DNA of 64,000 nucleotides from RH-AL1 sp965249685 (GTDB taxonomy: Bacteria > Pseudomonadota > Alphaproteobacteria > Rhizobiales > Beijerinckiaceae). The stretch lies in NCBI GenBank assembly GCA_965249685.1, contig CBDFMN010000003.1, forward strand, positions 3,286,001 through 3,350,000, read 5' to 3'. A program made the position numbers and the translations under genes. The notes beneath the pieces are model-generated. The model worked only from the letters and a program-made list of their open reading frames with translations. It did no database searches and was not told the origin of the DNA. Positions 15,696-24,223 of this stretch are shown piece by piece. Within the stretch, counting starts at the first letter, position 1; every line of letters begins with the position of its first letter.

Positions 15696-16592
15696 TCAGC
15701 CGTCGCGAAACAGGGCGAGGACCGTATCGCGATTGAGGCTGGCGATGCTTCGGCTCTGCTCGCTCAGGAGGCGCTTCGTCTGCAGCGCCGTGCGCCGCAG
15801 CGCTGCCCGCTCCAAGACCTCGCTGACGCCAGCGACCGGATGATCCGCCAGCAGCGAGGCGATAAAGCCCGATTGCAGGCCGAGGCGGCTGCGGGCGATG
15901 CTGAGATGGCTGAATGCCGCCCTGAGTCCCGACAGCATGGCGTCCAAGTGGTGGAGCACGTCGGCAAGGTAGGCGCCGTCGCCGCGTGATAGGCGCGCCG
16001 CGTCGAGCGCGGCGAGAGCCACGTTCGAGCGGGACGCGGTCCGGTCGAGCAGGCCGCGGCGGTCTGGCGCGGCACGCGCGGCGTCGAAGAGGGCGGTGCG
16101 GGTCCGGTCGATCGCGAGAGGCCGTAGGGCAAGGCCCCCTTCCGGGCTGCGGGTAAGGGCGGAGCCGATGACGACGGTCAGTTCGTCGCGTTCGTCGATG
16201 CGCAGGAGGTTGAGGCCATCGCTGACGCCACAAGCGGCGGCGTCTCGCAGGCGCTGCTGAGCGGCATCGAGATCGAAGACGGGGAATGGCAGCATGGGCC
16301 GCCCTGCGGAATGAAGCTGTACGCGAAGCTCCAGGAGCGTCTCCTGCGCCCGACGCAGCCCGGCCTCTGCGGCGGCAAGCACGTTCGACCCGAGAACGAG
16401 CTTCTGACTGATCGACGGGAAGGAGGGCAGGTCGTCGAGACAACGAGCGTCGTGCGCGGTTTCGCAATCATCCTCCCCTTGCGTTTGATCGTCAGCCAAA
16501 GTCCCGCGGCCTCCTCGCTGCAAACCCCCGTGCCGGCGAGCCGTACCGCACTCGTGCCCCTTGATCGAGAGGCGCGGCCGCCCGTGTCGCAA
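15696..16592 (-). CDS. Degenerate flagellin-family protein
   Basis: The best continuous frame begins at a TTG at 16592 (298 codons), but the recognisable part starts near codon 60. NVLAAAEAGLRRAQETLLEL and AAQQRLRDAAACGVSDGLNLL resemble the flagellin N-terminal D1 region (I-x-S-x-A-S-F-N-G-x-N-L-L). The last 80 residues resemble flagellin C-terminal D1/D0: LSIARSRLGLQSGFIASLL, then LERAALRRTALQTKRLLSEQ and SIASLNRDTVLALFRDG (compare L-Q-T-R-Q-Q-L and S-I-A-N-x-x-P-Q-x-I-L-S-L-F). The upstream D0 segment seems to sit in another frame at about 16463-16545 (GVCSEEAAGLWLTIKRKGRM), suggesting a frameshift. No other flagellar gene is near. It is probably decaying; function is unknown. Confidence 0.55.
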   Translation of the reverse strand: MRHGRPRLSIKGHECGTARRHGGLQRGGRGTLADDQTQGEDDCETAHDARCLDDLPSFPSISQKLVLGSNVLAAAEAGLRRAQETLLELRVQLHSAGRPMLPFPVFDLDAAQQRLRDAAACGVSDGLNLLRIDERDELTVVIGSALTRSPEGGLALRPLAIDRTRTALFDAARAAPDRRGLLDRTASRSNVALAALDAARLSRGDGAYLADVLHHLDAMLSGLRAAFSHLSIARSRLGLQSGFIASLLADHPVAGVSEVLERAALRRTALQTKRLLSEQSRSIASLNRDTVLALFRDG

Positions 16593-16811
16593 CCGCGCGA
16601 GTATGCCCGAAGACGGTTAGCAGACCATTGACGGCGGAGGTCTGCCCCAAGGGCCTCGGCGAGGTCGGGCGGCGCGACCTCGCCGAGGCATGTCACCTTT
16701 GTGACACACGCGAAGCCAAGTCGCCCCTAGGCGCCGGTGTTGGCGCGTGTTTTGCGCGCCTTATGGCGCGGGCGTCACCGGCGCGTCTCCGGCCCGATCG
16801 AGACAGAGATC

Positions 16812-17027
16812 ATGAAGCTCATCGAGTGCGACATGTGCCACGTCACCTTCCATTCTGCGAGCACGGACGCCGAGGCCGCCCGCCGGTTCGAGGCTGAGCA
16901 CCATGTCGACCATGGCTCGGTCGAAACTGTCCCCGTGTGCCCGGATTGCGCCGCCACCATCCGCCGTTGGTGGACGGAGGTCGGGCAATACGACCCCACC
17001 ATGCGCCTTGGCGGCCAACTCCACTAG
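16812..17027 (+). CDS. Small zinc-ribbon-like protein (71 aa)
   Basis: A 71-residue protein MKLIECDMCHVTFHSASTDA... with two C-x-x-C pairs, CDMC near residues 6-9 and CPDC near 46-49, separated by about 36 residues that include several His. That spacing suits a treble-clef or zinc-ribbon metal site. It has no signal peptide. The ATG at 16812 begins the conserved part; an upstream TTG at 16737 would add 25 arginine-rich residues. Neighbours give no functional clue. It may bind zinc and nucleic acid, but this is only structural inference. Confidence 0.6.
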   Translation: MKLIECDMCHVTFHSASTDAEAARRFEAEHHVDHGSVETVPVCPDCAATIRRWWTEVGQYDPTMRLGGQLH

Positions 17028-17114
17028 ACTGCAACGTCGCCGGCATCCGTGGACGCGACGGAGGGCGGACCGTTTTGCAGATCCCGCCCGCTGGCGCCAT
17101 CGCGAGGCGCGGCC

Positions 17115-17363
17115 TTATTCCTGCTGCGTCTTGTTCCCGCCCACGGGGCCACCCGAACGCGTCTGCGCTCCGTCGAAGGGCACTTCCTGCTCGCCCACCC
17201 CGCCATTCGCGCGCATGGCCGGGGCAGGCTCCACCTCGCCATCGCGCAGGAGGCGCGGCGAATCCGGTGCCACCACACCCGGCGCGGCGCGGCCCTCGGC
17301 TTGCGCAAAGCTTGCGCCAAACAATGTCAGGATGGCCGCGGCCATGATCGTCACTTGTCTCAT
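17115..17363 (-). CDS. Small exported protein of unknown function (82 aa)
   Basis: An 82-residue protein with a signal peptide (MRQVTIMAAAILTLFGASFA, cleavage after AQA near 22) and a short polar mature region rich in Gly, Pro and Glu (RANGGVGEQEVPFDG). No domain is recognisable. The longer open frame upstream belongs to noise around the next gene. It lies 53 bases downstream of another small exported protein on the same strand, and the two may be co-transcribed. Confidence 0.55.
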   Translation of the reverse strand: MRQVTIMAAAILTLFGASFAQAEGRAAPGVVAPDSPRLLRDGEVEPAPAMRANGGVGEQEVPFDGAQTRSGGPVGGNKTQQE

Positions 17364-17416
17364 CGCGATGTCCTCCTGGCACCGCTCAAGCCGCCCGGCA
17401 AGGTATCGTTCCCCGC

Positions 17417-17662
17417 CTATTCCGCCGTCCGGCCGGAACCCCGCGATGCCGTGGCGGAGGGGACCACATTTGGCACCGTCGTGACCGAATGATCCGGCTT
17501 GCGACCGGCCTCGCTGGCCTGGCTCATGGACTTGATCGCACCGTGCGGGTCGCCCGCCGGCTGGACGGTCGGGTCGCCCGAGCCGCCTATCCCCCGCTGA
17601 GCGGCAGCGGGCCCAACGGTGAGGACCAGGAAGACGGCGGCAGATAAAACGTTGGCGGTCAT
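17417..17662 (-). CDS. Small exported protein of unknown function (81 aa)
   Basis: An 81-residue protein with signal peptide MTANVLSAAVFLVLTVGPAA (cleavage near AAAQ) and a polar mature part (GIGGSGDPTVQPAGDPHGA, VTTVPNVVPSATASRG). No family is recognised. It is divergent from the SDR gene at 17797 and upstream of a second small exported protein. An in-frame upstream GTG would add about 20 residues and destroy the N-terminal signal, so the ATG at 17662 is preferred. Confidence 0.55.
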   Translation of the reverse strand: MTANVLSAAVFLVLTVGPAAAQRGIGGSGDPTVQPAGDPHGAIKSMSQASEAGRKPDHSVTTVPNVVPSATASRGSGRTAE

Positions 17663-17796
17663 CGATCGCGCTCCAAAAAGAGGGGAAGTCCGGACCGGCT
17701 CCGAAGTTCGCGCCTGAACCAAAGCGCAGGCCGCCCAGTTCCTGTGGTCTTGGCCGGTGACGCGAGCGGCGCGACCTGCCCACCAGGAGACCGCAG

Positions 17797-18675
17797 ATGA
17801 CGAACGACCCGCGCGAGGCCGGCCCGCGACCGCCTTTCCCCGGCAACCAACAGCAGCCCAGGCCGGGCCTCAGTTCGAAGATGAATCCGCCGCCCGACCA
17901 TGGCGAGGACACCTATGTCGGCAAGGGCCTGCTTGCCGGCCGCGCCGCACTGATCACCGGCGGCGATTCCGGCATTGGCCGCGCCGTCGCGATCGCCTTC
18001 GCGCGGGAAGGAGCCGATGTCGCGATCGCCTATCTGCCGGCCGAGCAATCCGACGCGGAAGAGACCGCCCGCTGGGTCCGCCAGGCCGGCCGCCGCGTCG
18101 CCCTGTTGCCCGGCGACCTGCGCGAGGAAGCCTATTGCCGCGACCTGGTCGAGCAGACGGTGGCTGCGTTCGGGCGCCTCGACGTGCTGGTCAACAACGC
18201 CGCCGCGCAGGTGGTGAACGAGATCCTGGCGGACGTGACGGCGTCGGATCTCGAAGGCTCGTTCCGCGTCAACGTCTTCGCGATGGTCTACCTCGCCCAG
18301 GCGGCGGAGCCGCACCTCAAGCCCGGTTCCTCCATCATCAACACGACGAGCCTGCAGGCGAAGGTCGGCACCAAGTCCATGCTGATCTACTCCGCCACCA
18401 AGGGCGCCATCGCGACCTTGACGGTAGCCCTGTCGAACCTGCTGGCCCCAAAGGGTATCCGTGTGAACTGCGTGGCACCCGGCCCGATCTGGACGCCGAT
18501 CCAGCCGATCGTGAAAGGCCCGGAGGAGTTGGAGACGCTCGGCGCCGCGACACCGCTCGGCCGCGCCGGGCAACCGGCGGAGCTGGCGCCCGCCTACGTG
18601 CTGCTCGCGTCCGACGGCGGGAGCTACATGAGCGGAGCGCTGGTGCCGGTGACCGGCGGCATGCCGATGCTGTAG
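17797..18675 (+). CDS. Short-chain dehydrogenase/reductase (YghA/YdaD-like)
   Basis: A 292-residue NAD(P)-dependent oxidoreductase of the classical SDR fold, with an N-terminal extension of about 45 residues rich in Pro and Gln. The dinucleotide motif TGGDSGIG is at residues 54-61, VNNAAA near 132-137, and the catalytic Y198-x-x-x-K202 in YSATK. The extended N-terminus and TGGDSGIG form fit the glucose/ribitol-type SDR group (E. coli YghA, Bacillus general stress protein 39). The substrate is unknown. AGGAGACC precedes the ATG. The protein is probably cytosolic and its gene is transcribed alone. Confidence 0.85.
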   Translation: MTNDPREAGPRPPFPGNQQQPRPGLSSKMNPPPDHGEDTYVGKGLLAGRAALITGGDSGIGRAVAIAFAREGADVAIAYLPAEQSDAEETARWVRQAGRRVALLPGDLREEAYCRDLVEQTVAAFGRLDVLVNNAAAQVVNEILADVTASDLEGSFRVNVFAMVYLAQAAEPHLKPGSSIINTTSLQAKVGTKSMLIYSATKGAIATLTVALSNLLAPKGIRVNCVAPGPIWTPIQPIVKGPEELETLGAATPLGRAGQPAELAPAYVLLASDGGSYMSGALVPVTGGMPML

Positions 18676-18709
18676 GCTGTTGGCGTCACCACGCAGGGCG
18701 GTCCGCGCT

Positions 18710-19825
18710 ATGTGCCTCAAGAGCGACCCCGCGAACAGCCCGCCCGGCGGAGCCGAGCCGCGCGGCTTCGATCGCCTGATGTCGCTGGCGCACGCCCGCG
18801 AGGCGTTGCTCTGCCGCCTCGCACCGGTCACCGTGAGCCGACGCCCACTTGCGTCCGCGCTCGGCTTGACGCTGGCAGAGGACCTCCGCGCCGCGCGGTC
18901 GCTTCCTTCGGCGGAGGAGGCTACGCGCGACGGCTACGCGGTGGCTTCGCGAGAGACCGTCGGCGCGGCGCCTCATGCGCCCAGCTACGTGGCCGGGCGC
19001 CTGCCCGTCGTATGGGCTGGCGATGCGCTGGCGGCCGCTTGCGACGCGGTGCTGTCGCCGGAGGCGGTCGTCCAAGCGCCTGGCAGCGGTGCGGAGATCC
19101 TGCAGGCGGTCGCCCCCGGAGCCGGTACGCGCGAACGGGGCCACGACCTGGGGACCGGAGCGATCGTGGCGCGCGCGGGACAGCGGCTTCGCGCGGATCA
19201 AGTCGCCGTGCTCGCGATGGCCGGCGCAGCCGATGTCGCCGTCCGCCTGCCCCGCCTGCACGTGGAGGGCGGGGGACCCCTCGCCGGGATGGTCGAAGCC
19301 TTGGCGAGCGGGGAGGGGGCCGCGGTAGGTGCGGCCTGCGAAGCGGATGCGACGCTGATACTGGCAGGCGCGGGCCAGGCCGCGACGGCAGCCGCTATGC
19401 GGCCGATGGCAGTCGAGGGCCGCGTTCTGGCGCACGGCCTCGCCCTGCAGCCCGGCGAGGCGATCGGCCTAGGTTTGACCTCGCATTCCGATGGGGGTGA
19501 CCGGCCCGTGTTCATCGTGCCTGACCGACTGGAAGAGGTGCTGGCCGCCTGGCTCTTGCTTATCAGGCCGGCCCTCGCCGCGATGGCTGGACGAAGCGAC
19601 GTCCCGCGGCCCGAACTCCTGCCGCTGATGCGCAAGATCGTCTCCGCACCGGGCCTGGCCGAACTCGTGCTCCTGCGCCGCGTCGCCGCGCCGGCCGGCT
19701 GGGAGCCGCTCGCCGTCGGCGACCTCGCCTGGTCGACGATCGCGCTGGCCGATGCCTATGCGCTCGTGCCGCCGGAAAGCGAGGGTTTGCCGGCCGGCAG
19801 CCTTCTCGCCGCTTTCGCCCTTTAG
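18710..19825 (+). CDS. Degenerate MoeA-like molybdopterin-binding protein
   Basis: About 371 residues related to the molybdenum-insertion enzyme MoeA. The beginning is MoeA-like: LAHAREALLCRLAPVTVSR, then LAEDLRAARSLPSAEEATRDGYAVA with the conserved D-G-Y-A. The later S-T-G-D-E and S-G-G-x-S/G-D signatures that bind molybdopterin are absent; at that place it reads LHVEGGGPLAGMVEALASGE. It therefore probably lacks molybdenumtransferase activity and may be a partner of the intact MoeA next door, which starts 36 bases later. Start is uncertain: the ATG at 18710, a TTG at 18680 or an ATG at 18779 are all possible. Confidence 0.65.
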   Translation: MCLKSDPANSPPGGAEPRGFDRLMSLAHAREALLCRLAPVTVSRRPLASALGLTLAEDLRAARSLPSAEEATRDGYAVASRETVGAAPHAPSYVAGRLPVVWAGDALAAACDAVLSPEAVVQAPGSGAEILQAVAPGAGTRERGHDLGTGAIVARAGQRLRADQVAVLAMAGAADVAVRLPRLHVEGGGPLAGMVEALASGEGAAVGAACEADATLILAGAGQAATAAAMRPMAVEGRVLAHGLALQPGEAIGLGLTSHSDGGDRPVFIVPDRLEEVLAAWLLLIRPALAAMAGRSDVPRPELLPLMRKIVSAPGLAELVLLRRVAAPAGWEPLAVGDLAWSTIALADAYALVPPESEGLPAGSLLAAFAL

Positions 19826-19861
19826 TTGCCAGTCTCGGCGTTTTCTGTTTCGACGGCTGTC

Positions 19862-21832
19862 ATGGACACATCCAAAGCGCAAGACCGCCTTGCCGCCCTG
19901 AAGCAGCAACAGTTCCTGACCGTGCTCTCGCGCGAGGAGGCCAAGGCGCGCTTCCAGGCGGCGCTGCCGATGCGGCCGCTCGGCGCCGAGACCGTTCCCC
20001 TCGCGGCCGCGCTCGGCCGCGTGCTGGCGGAGACGCTGCGCTCTCCCATCGATGTCCCGCCGTTCGACCGATCGAGCGTGGATGGCTTTGCCGTACGCGC
20101 CGACGACGTCGCGGCCGCGCGCGACAACGCTCCGGCCGTGCTCGACATCAACGGCGAGACGATCGCCTGCGGGCACCTGCCGCGGCTCGTCGTCTACCGC
20201 GGATCGGCCACGCCGATCGCCACCGGCGGCCCCATTCCACGCGGGGCGGACGCCGTGGTGATGGTGGAGCAGACGGACATCGACGCCTCCGGTGCCCTTC
20301 TGGTGAGCCGTTCCGTCGGACCCGGCCAGAACGTCGGCTTCGCCGGTTCGGACATCGCGCGCGGCGAGACGCTGCTGCGGCGCGGTGGGCTGATCGGCTC
20401 GCGCGAGATCGGCATGCTGGCCGCCTGCGGCCTCGATACCGTCACGGTGTACCGCAAGCCGCGCGTCGCCGTGCTCTCCACCGGCGACGAACTGGTGCGG
20501 CCCGGCGAGGCGCTGCGCCCCGCGGCGATCTACGATTCCAACGGGCCGATCGTCGCGGCGGCCGTGGCCGAGAACGGCGGCGAGGCCAGGATGTTCGGCG
20601 CCTTGCCCGATCGCGAGGACCGGCTGGAGGCGGCGCTGCGTGAAGCGGTGACCACGTGCGACATGATCATCTTGTCCGGCGGTACGTCGAAGAGCGCCGG
20701 AGACCTCACCTATCGCTGCGTCGCCCGGCTCGGCGCCCCCGGCATCGTCGCGCATGGCGTGGCGCTCAAGCCGGGCAAGCCGCTCTGCCTCGCCGTCGCC
20801 GACGGCAAGCCCGTGGTCGTGCTTCCGGGCTTCCCAACCTCCGCCATGTTCACGTTCCACGATTTCGTCGTGCCGGTTCTGCGTGCCATGAGCGGCCTGG
20901 CGGCGCGGCGCGACGTCTCGCTGGAGGCGACCACGGCGGTCCGCATCCTGTCCGACATCGGGCGCACCGAATTCGTGATGGTCGCATTGGCCCAGCGCGA
21001 CGATGGGATCGGTGCGTATCCGCTGTCCAAGGGCTCGGGCGCCGTCTCCTCGTTCTCGCAGGCCGACGGCTTCCTCACCGTCGATGCGTTGAGCGACAGA
21101 ATCGTGGAGGGTACGCGGCAGCCGGTCACCCTGTTCGACCCGGGCGTGCGCGTGCCGGACCTGACGGTCATGGGCTCGCACTGCACGGGGCTCGAGGTCG
21201 TGATCGACCGTCTCGCCGACCAGGGCATCGGTGTGCGCACGGTCGCGATCGGCTCGACAGGCGGCCTCAACGCGGCCAAGCGCGGCGAGTGCGATCTCGC
21301 GCCGATGCACCTCGTCGACCCGGTCAGCGGGATCTACAACGCGCCGCTGCTTGGGCCGGGCATGGTCCTCGTCGAGGGGTGGCGCAGGATGCAGGGCCTC
21401 GTCTTCCGCCGCGACGACGCGCGCTTCGCCGGCCAGGATGTGGAAACGGCGGTGGCGACCGCGCTCGCGGACCCGAACTGCCTCATGGTCAACCGCAATT
21501 CCGGGGCCGGCACGCGGATGCTCATCGACAAGCTCGTGGGCTCGGCGCGGCCGTCCGGCTACTGGAACCAGCCGAAATCGCACAATGCCGTCGCGGCGGC
21601 GGTGGCGCAGGGGCGCGCGGACTGGGGCATCGCCATCGCGCCCGTCGCCGCCGGCTACGACCTTGGGTTTCTGCCGATCGCCGAGGAGCATTACGACTTT
21701 GCGGTGCCGGCCCGGCGCCGCGACAGGCCGGAGGTGCAGGCCTTCGTCGATGTCCTTGGCGACGAGGGCGTGCGGACGGCCTTGCGCGCCCTCGGCTTCG
21801 CGCCCGCGGCGGACCGCACAGTCCCGGTTTGA
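19862..21832 (+). CDS. MoeA molybdenumtransferase fused to a PBP-like domain
   Basis: A 656-residue two-part protein. Residues 1-410 are a complete MoeA: DRSSVDGFAVRADD, VLSTGDELVRPGE, ILSGGTSKSAGDLTYR and LPGFPTSAMFTF, the signatures for molybdopterin binding and Mo (or W) insertion. Residues 425-656 are a PBP_like (periplasmic-binding-protein-fold) domain, beginning LTVMGSHCTGLEVVIDRLAD and containing GSTGGLNAAKRGECDLAPMH and NRNSGAGTRMLIDKL. The domain has no signal peptide so the whole protein is cytosolic. This fusion is known in alphaproteobacteria. The ModA-like gene and formate dehydrogenase nearby suggest it loads metal for that enzyme. Confidence 0.85.
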   Translation: MDTSKAQDRLAALKQQQFLTVLSREEAKARFQAALPMRPLGAETVPLAAALGRVLAETLRSPIDVPPFDRSSVDGFAVRADDVAAARDNAPAVLDINGETIACGHLPRLVVYRGSATPIATGGPIPRGADAVVMVEQTDIDASGALLVSRSVGPGQNVGFAGSDIARGETLLRRGGLIGSREIGMLAACGLDTVTVYRKPRVAVLSTGDELVRPGEALRPAAIYDSNGPIVAAAVAENGGEARMFGALPDREDRLEAALREAVTTCDMIILSGGTSKSAGDLTYRCVARLGAPGIVAHGVALKPGKPLCLAVADGKPVVVLPGFPTSAMFTFHDFVVPVLRAMSGLAARRDVSLEATTAVRILSDIGRTEFVMVALAQRDDGIGAYPLSKGSGAVSSFSQADGFLTVDALSDRIVEGTRQPVTLFDPGVRVPDLTVMGSHCTGLEVVIDRLADQGIGVRTVAIGSTGGLNAAKRGECDLAPMHLVDPVSGIYNAPLLGPGMVLVEGWRRMQGLVFRRDDARFAGQDVETAVATALADPNCLMVNRNSGAGTRMLIDKLVGSARPSGYWNQPKSHNAVAAAVAQGRADWGIAIAPVAAGYDLGFLPIAEEHYDFAVPARRRDRPEVQAFVDVLGDEGVRTALRALGFAPAADRTVPV

Positions 21833-21922
21833 GGGCGGACGACAGGCGGGAACGAACGTTGCGCGTGGACGCTCCCGCCTCCTATGGTGCGTCGCCAGAC
21901 CTTTGATGGAGGATGACTAAGG

Positions 21923-22756
21923 ATGATGAGAGCGATTGCGCCACGTCGCCGGGGCCAGTGGCGAGCGGCGGTCGCCGCGACCATCCTGTTTGCGGCGGAA
22001 GGTGGCACGGCGATGGCGGCTCCCATTCAGATCTACGCGGCCGGCAGCCTCAGGGCGGCGATGCAAGCGCTGATCGCGGGCTCCGGCGCCCCGGCCGAGA
22101 CGTTCGCGGAGCCTGTGTTCGGGGCCTCCGGCACGCTGCGCGAGCGGCTTGCCAAGGGCGAGCAGGCGGACCTCTTCGCCTCCGCGGACATGGCACAGCC
22201 GATGCGCCTGGCTTCGGCCAACCCGCACCTGCTCGTCGTGCCCTTCGCGGGTAACCGCCTCTGCGTCCTGTCGAAAGCCGCTATGGGGCTCACGGCCGCC
22301 AACCTGCTGGACAGGATGTTGTCGCCCGAGGTCCGGCTCGCGACCTCGACCCCCGTCGTCGATCCCGCCGGCGATTACGCGATGGCGGCCTTCGACAAGG
22401 CGGAGGCGGCGCGCCCCGGCGCCGGTGCGGCCCTGCGCGCCAAAGCCATGCATCTGCTCGGCGCGCCGGGCAAGATGGCGCCTGTCCCGGGCTTCAATCC
22501 AACGGCGGCGATCTTCCGCGACGACCAAGCTGACGCGCTGATCTACTATTGCAGCGGCGCTCCCGCGGTGATGAAGGAGGTCGAGGGGCTGGCCAGTCTG
22601 CCGATGCCGGAGCCGCTGGACGTCCGCCCGGTCTATGGCATGGCGATCCTTTCGCAGAGCCCTGAGGCGGGACGCTTCGCGCTCTTCGTCGCCTCGACGA
22701 AAGGCCAGGACGTGCTCGCCCGCTTCGGCTTCCTCCCGCCCGCGGGGACGAAGTAG
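21923..22756 (+). CDS. ModA-like molybdate/tungstate substrate-binding protein
   Basis: A 277-residue periplasmic protein: signal peptide to about residue 33 (AATILFAAEGGTAMA), then IQIYAAGSLRAAMQALI, the typical opening of ModA-family binding proteins, and FGASGTLRERLAKGEQADLFASAD with the oxyanion-binding serines. The C-terminal half has IYYCSGAP and GRFALFVASTKGQDVLARFGF. No modB or modC permease or ATPase is present, so it is an orphan in this window. It lies 90 bases after the MoeA-PBP fusion on the same strand. GGAGG lies 10 bases before the ATG. Ligand (molybdate, tungstate or another oxyanion) cannot be decided here. Confidence 0.8.
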   Translation: MMRAIAPRRRGQWRAAVAATILFAAEGGTAMAAPIQIYAAGSLRAAMQALIAGSGAPAETFAEPVFGASGTLRERLAKGEQADLFASADMAQPMRLASANPHLLVVPFAGNRLCVLSKAAMGLTAANLLDRMLSPEVRLATSTPVVDPAGDYAMAAFDKAEAARPGAGAALRAKAMHLLGAPGKMAPVPGFNPTAAIFRDDQADALIYYCSGAPAVMKEVEGLASLPMPEPLDVRPVYGMAILSQSPEAGRFALFVASTKGQDVLARFGFLPPAGTK

Positions 22757-22775
22757 GACGCGCGATCTCAGCGTC

Positions 22776-23931
22776 TCAGAAATCCACCTCGAGACTCGCC
22801 TGGAACGTGCGCGGCGTACCGCTATAGGCGGTGTTGGCTCCTGAGCTGCCGACGATGTTGCCGTCGGCGATCGATAAGAAATAGGCCGTGTTCGTCACGT
22901 TGACGACCTGGAAGCGGAAGCTCGTGAACCGGCCACCGATCTTCGACGAGTAGCGCGCGCCGACGTCCAGGGTCGCGAAGGAATCGGCGAAAGACAGGTT
23001 GGTGTTGTTGGCCGCGCGCGCGCTCTCGTAATGGACGGTGCCGGTTAACGCTCCGCCGTGCGCGAAGGCGGGATGGTAGTCGAGGTTCACGTCGGTCTTC
23101 CAGTGCGGCACGCCGACGATGAGGCCATTGTTCGTCGCGTCGACGCCGCTGTTCTGTAGCCGCGGGTCGAGATAGGTGATTGTCGAAGTGGTAGTCGAAG
23201 GCACCACTGAAGAGGCTGCGGTTGACGTTGCTGTCCTTGACGAAGCTCTCACCTTGTCCGTGCACGAGATTGACGCGGTAGCCGAACTTGTCGTCGGGTC
23301 CGGTATGGCCGCCGGTGTCGACCTGCTCGGTCAGCACGCTGTGCGAGTCGAAGCCCTGGACGTACCGGAAGATCGGCACGTCCGTGGGCCGCTTGCTGAG
23401 AGAGTTGAAGACGCCTGCCGGCGTCTCCGGTCCGCAAAGGGCACCTGACGGACCATTGAGCACCTCGATCGCTCTAAGGTTCTCAGCCGGGATGGCCGTG
23501 GTTCCGATAATGTTGAGGCCATCGAGTCGTGTGTTCTGGACCACGCTGCCCTGAAACCCGCGCGACTGTGGCCGGGAGACTTCGAGCCCCTGCTGGTCGC
23601 GGACCTGGACCGAGGGCAGGTAGCGCAGGGCCTCGTTGACGCTCCTGACCTACTGATTGACGAGCAGGTCCTCCGGGATGACGTTGATGGAGTGGGGCGT
23701 GTCCTTGATCGGCTGCTGCCCGAGCGGTCCGACGGAGACGGTCGCCGGCAAGTACTGCGGCTGCGAGGCATAGGCGCCGTCCGGCCCCTTTGTACTCACG
23801 TCCACATCAGGCAGCCGAACCGGGGCGCCCACCTCCTGAGCGTGGACCGCCGTCGCGAGCACCAGCGTCCCTGCGGAGACAAGGGAAGTGCGAAGGCGCC
23901 TCGCGCGCCTGACTTGGCTCAAACCGTCCAT
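22776..23931 (-). pseudogene. Wrecked TonB-dependent siderophore-type receptor
   Basis: The remains of an outer-membrane receptor. The 5' part has a signal peptide (ending ATAVHA) and a plug domain beginning DTPHSINVIPEDLLVNQ, then an in-frame TAG at 23652-23650. The same frame continues after it with the plug (SRPQSRGFQGSVVQNTRLDG, IEVLNGPSGALCGPETPAGV). Near 23176 it jumps to another frame and directly to the C-terminal barrel end (ITYLDPRLQ, VNVTNTAYFLSIADG, FQASLEVDF). Most of the barrel, some 300 or more residues, is missing. At least three lesions make this a pseudogene. It sits between ModA-like and formate dehydrogenase genes. Confidence 0.9.
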
Positions 23932-24130
23932 ATGCGTGTTTCCCTCCGAACTTCGTTCAGAAGCGATACGCCAGCAGGGAAATCAAAGGACTACCCAAAA
24001 AGCGATAGAGAAAGTCTATCAAAAAGCATAAAAATTATAGCATAAGAAAAGAATTGATACATTTTTCCTATGTTGCACGGGAGACGCACGTTCCTTGATG
24101 TAAAAATGGAACGAGCGAGCGTGACTATCT
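23932..24130. other. AT-rich intergenic stretch, no gene seen
   Basis: Between the receptor pseudogene and the formate dehydrogenase terminator, the bases from about 23975 to 24130 are strikingly AT-rich (AAAAAGCATAAAAATTATAG and similar) compared with the rest of the window. The region would carry the promoter of the dead receptor gene. I see no open frame of note and no clear operator. It may be a relic of transferred DNA or simply an unconstrained promoter. Confidence 0.5.
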
Positions 24131-24168
24131 ACAGAAAAGGCTGGCGACAGAGCCCTGTCGCCAGCCTT
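24131..24168 (-). terminator. Intrinsic terminator of the formate dehydrogenase operon
   Basis: AAGGCTGGCGACAG (24137-24150) pairs perfectly with CTGTCGCCAGCCTT (24155-24168) around a 4-base loop. On the minus strand the 14-bp stem is followed by TTTTCTGT. It lies 56 bases past the stop codon of the alpha subunit, as expected for a rho-independent terminator. Confidence 0.9.
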
Positions 24169-24223
24169 CAATGATACGGGTCCGGCTCGCTTGTTGTGGC
24201 GAGCCGACGCGGAACGTCCGGCT

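Noticed and set aside
19469..21691. A 740-codon open minus-strand frame
   Set aside because: It is antisense to the MoeA and MoeA-PBP genes, is rich in Arg, His and Asp as expected for a high-GC shadow frame, and has no recognisable domain.
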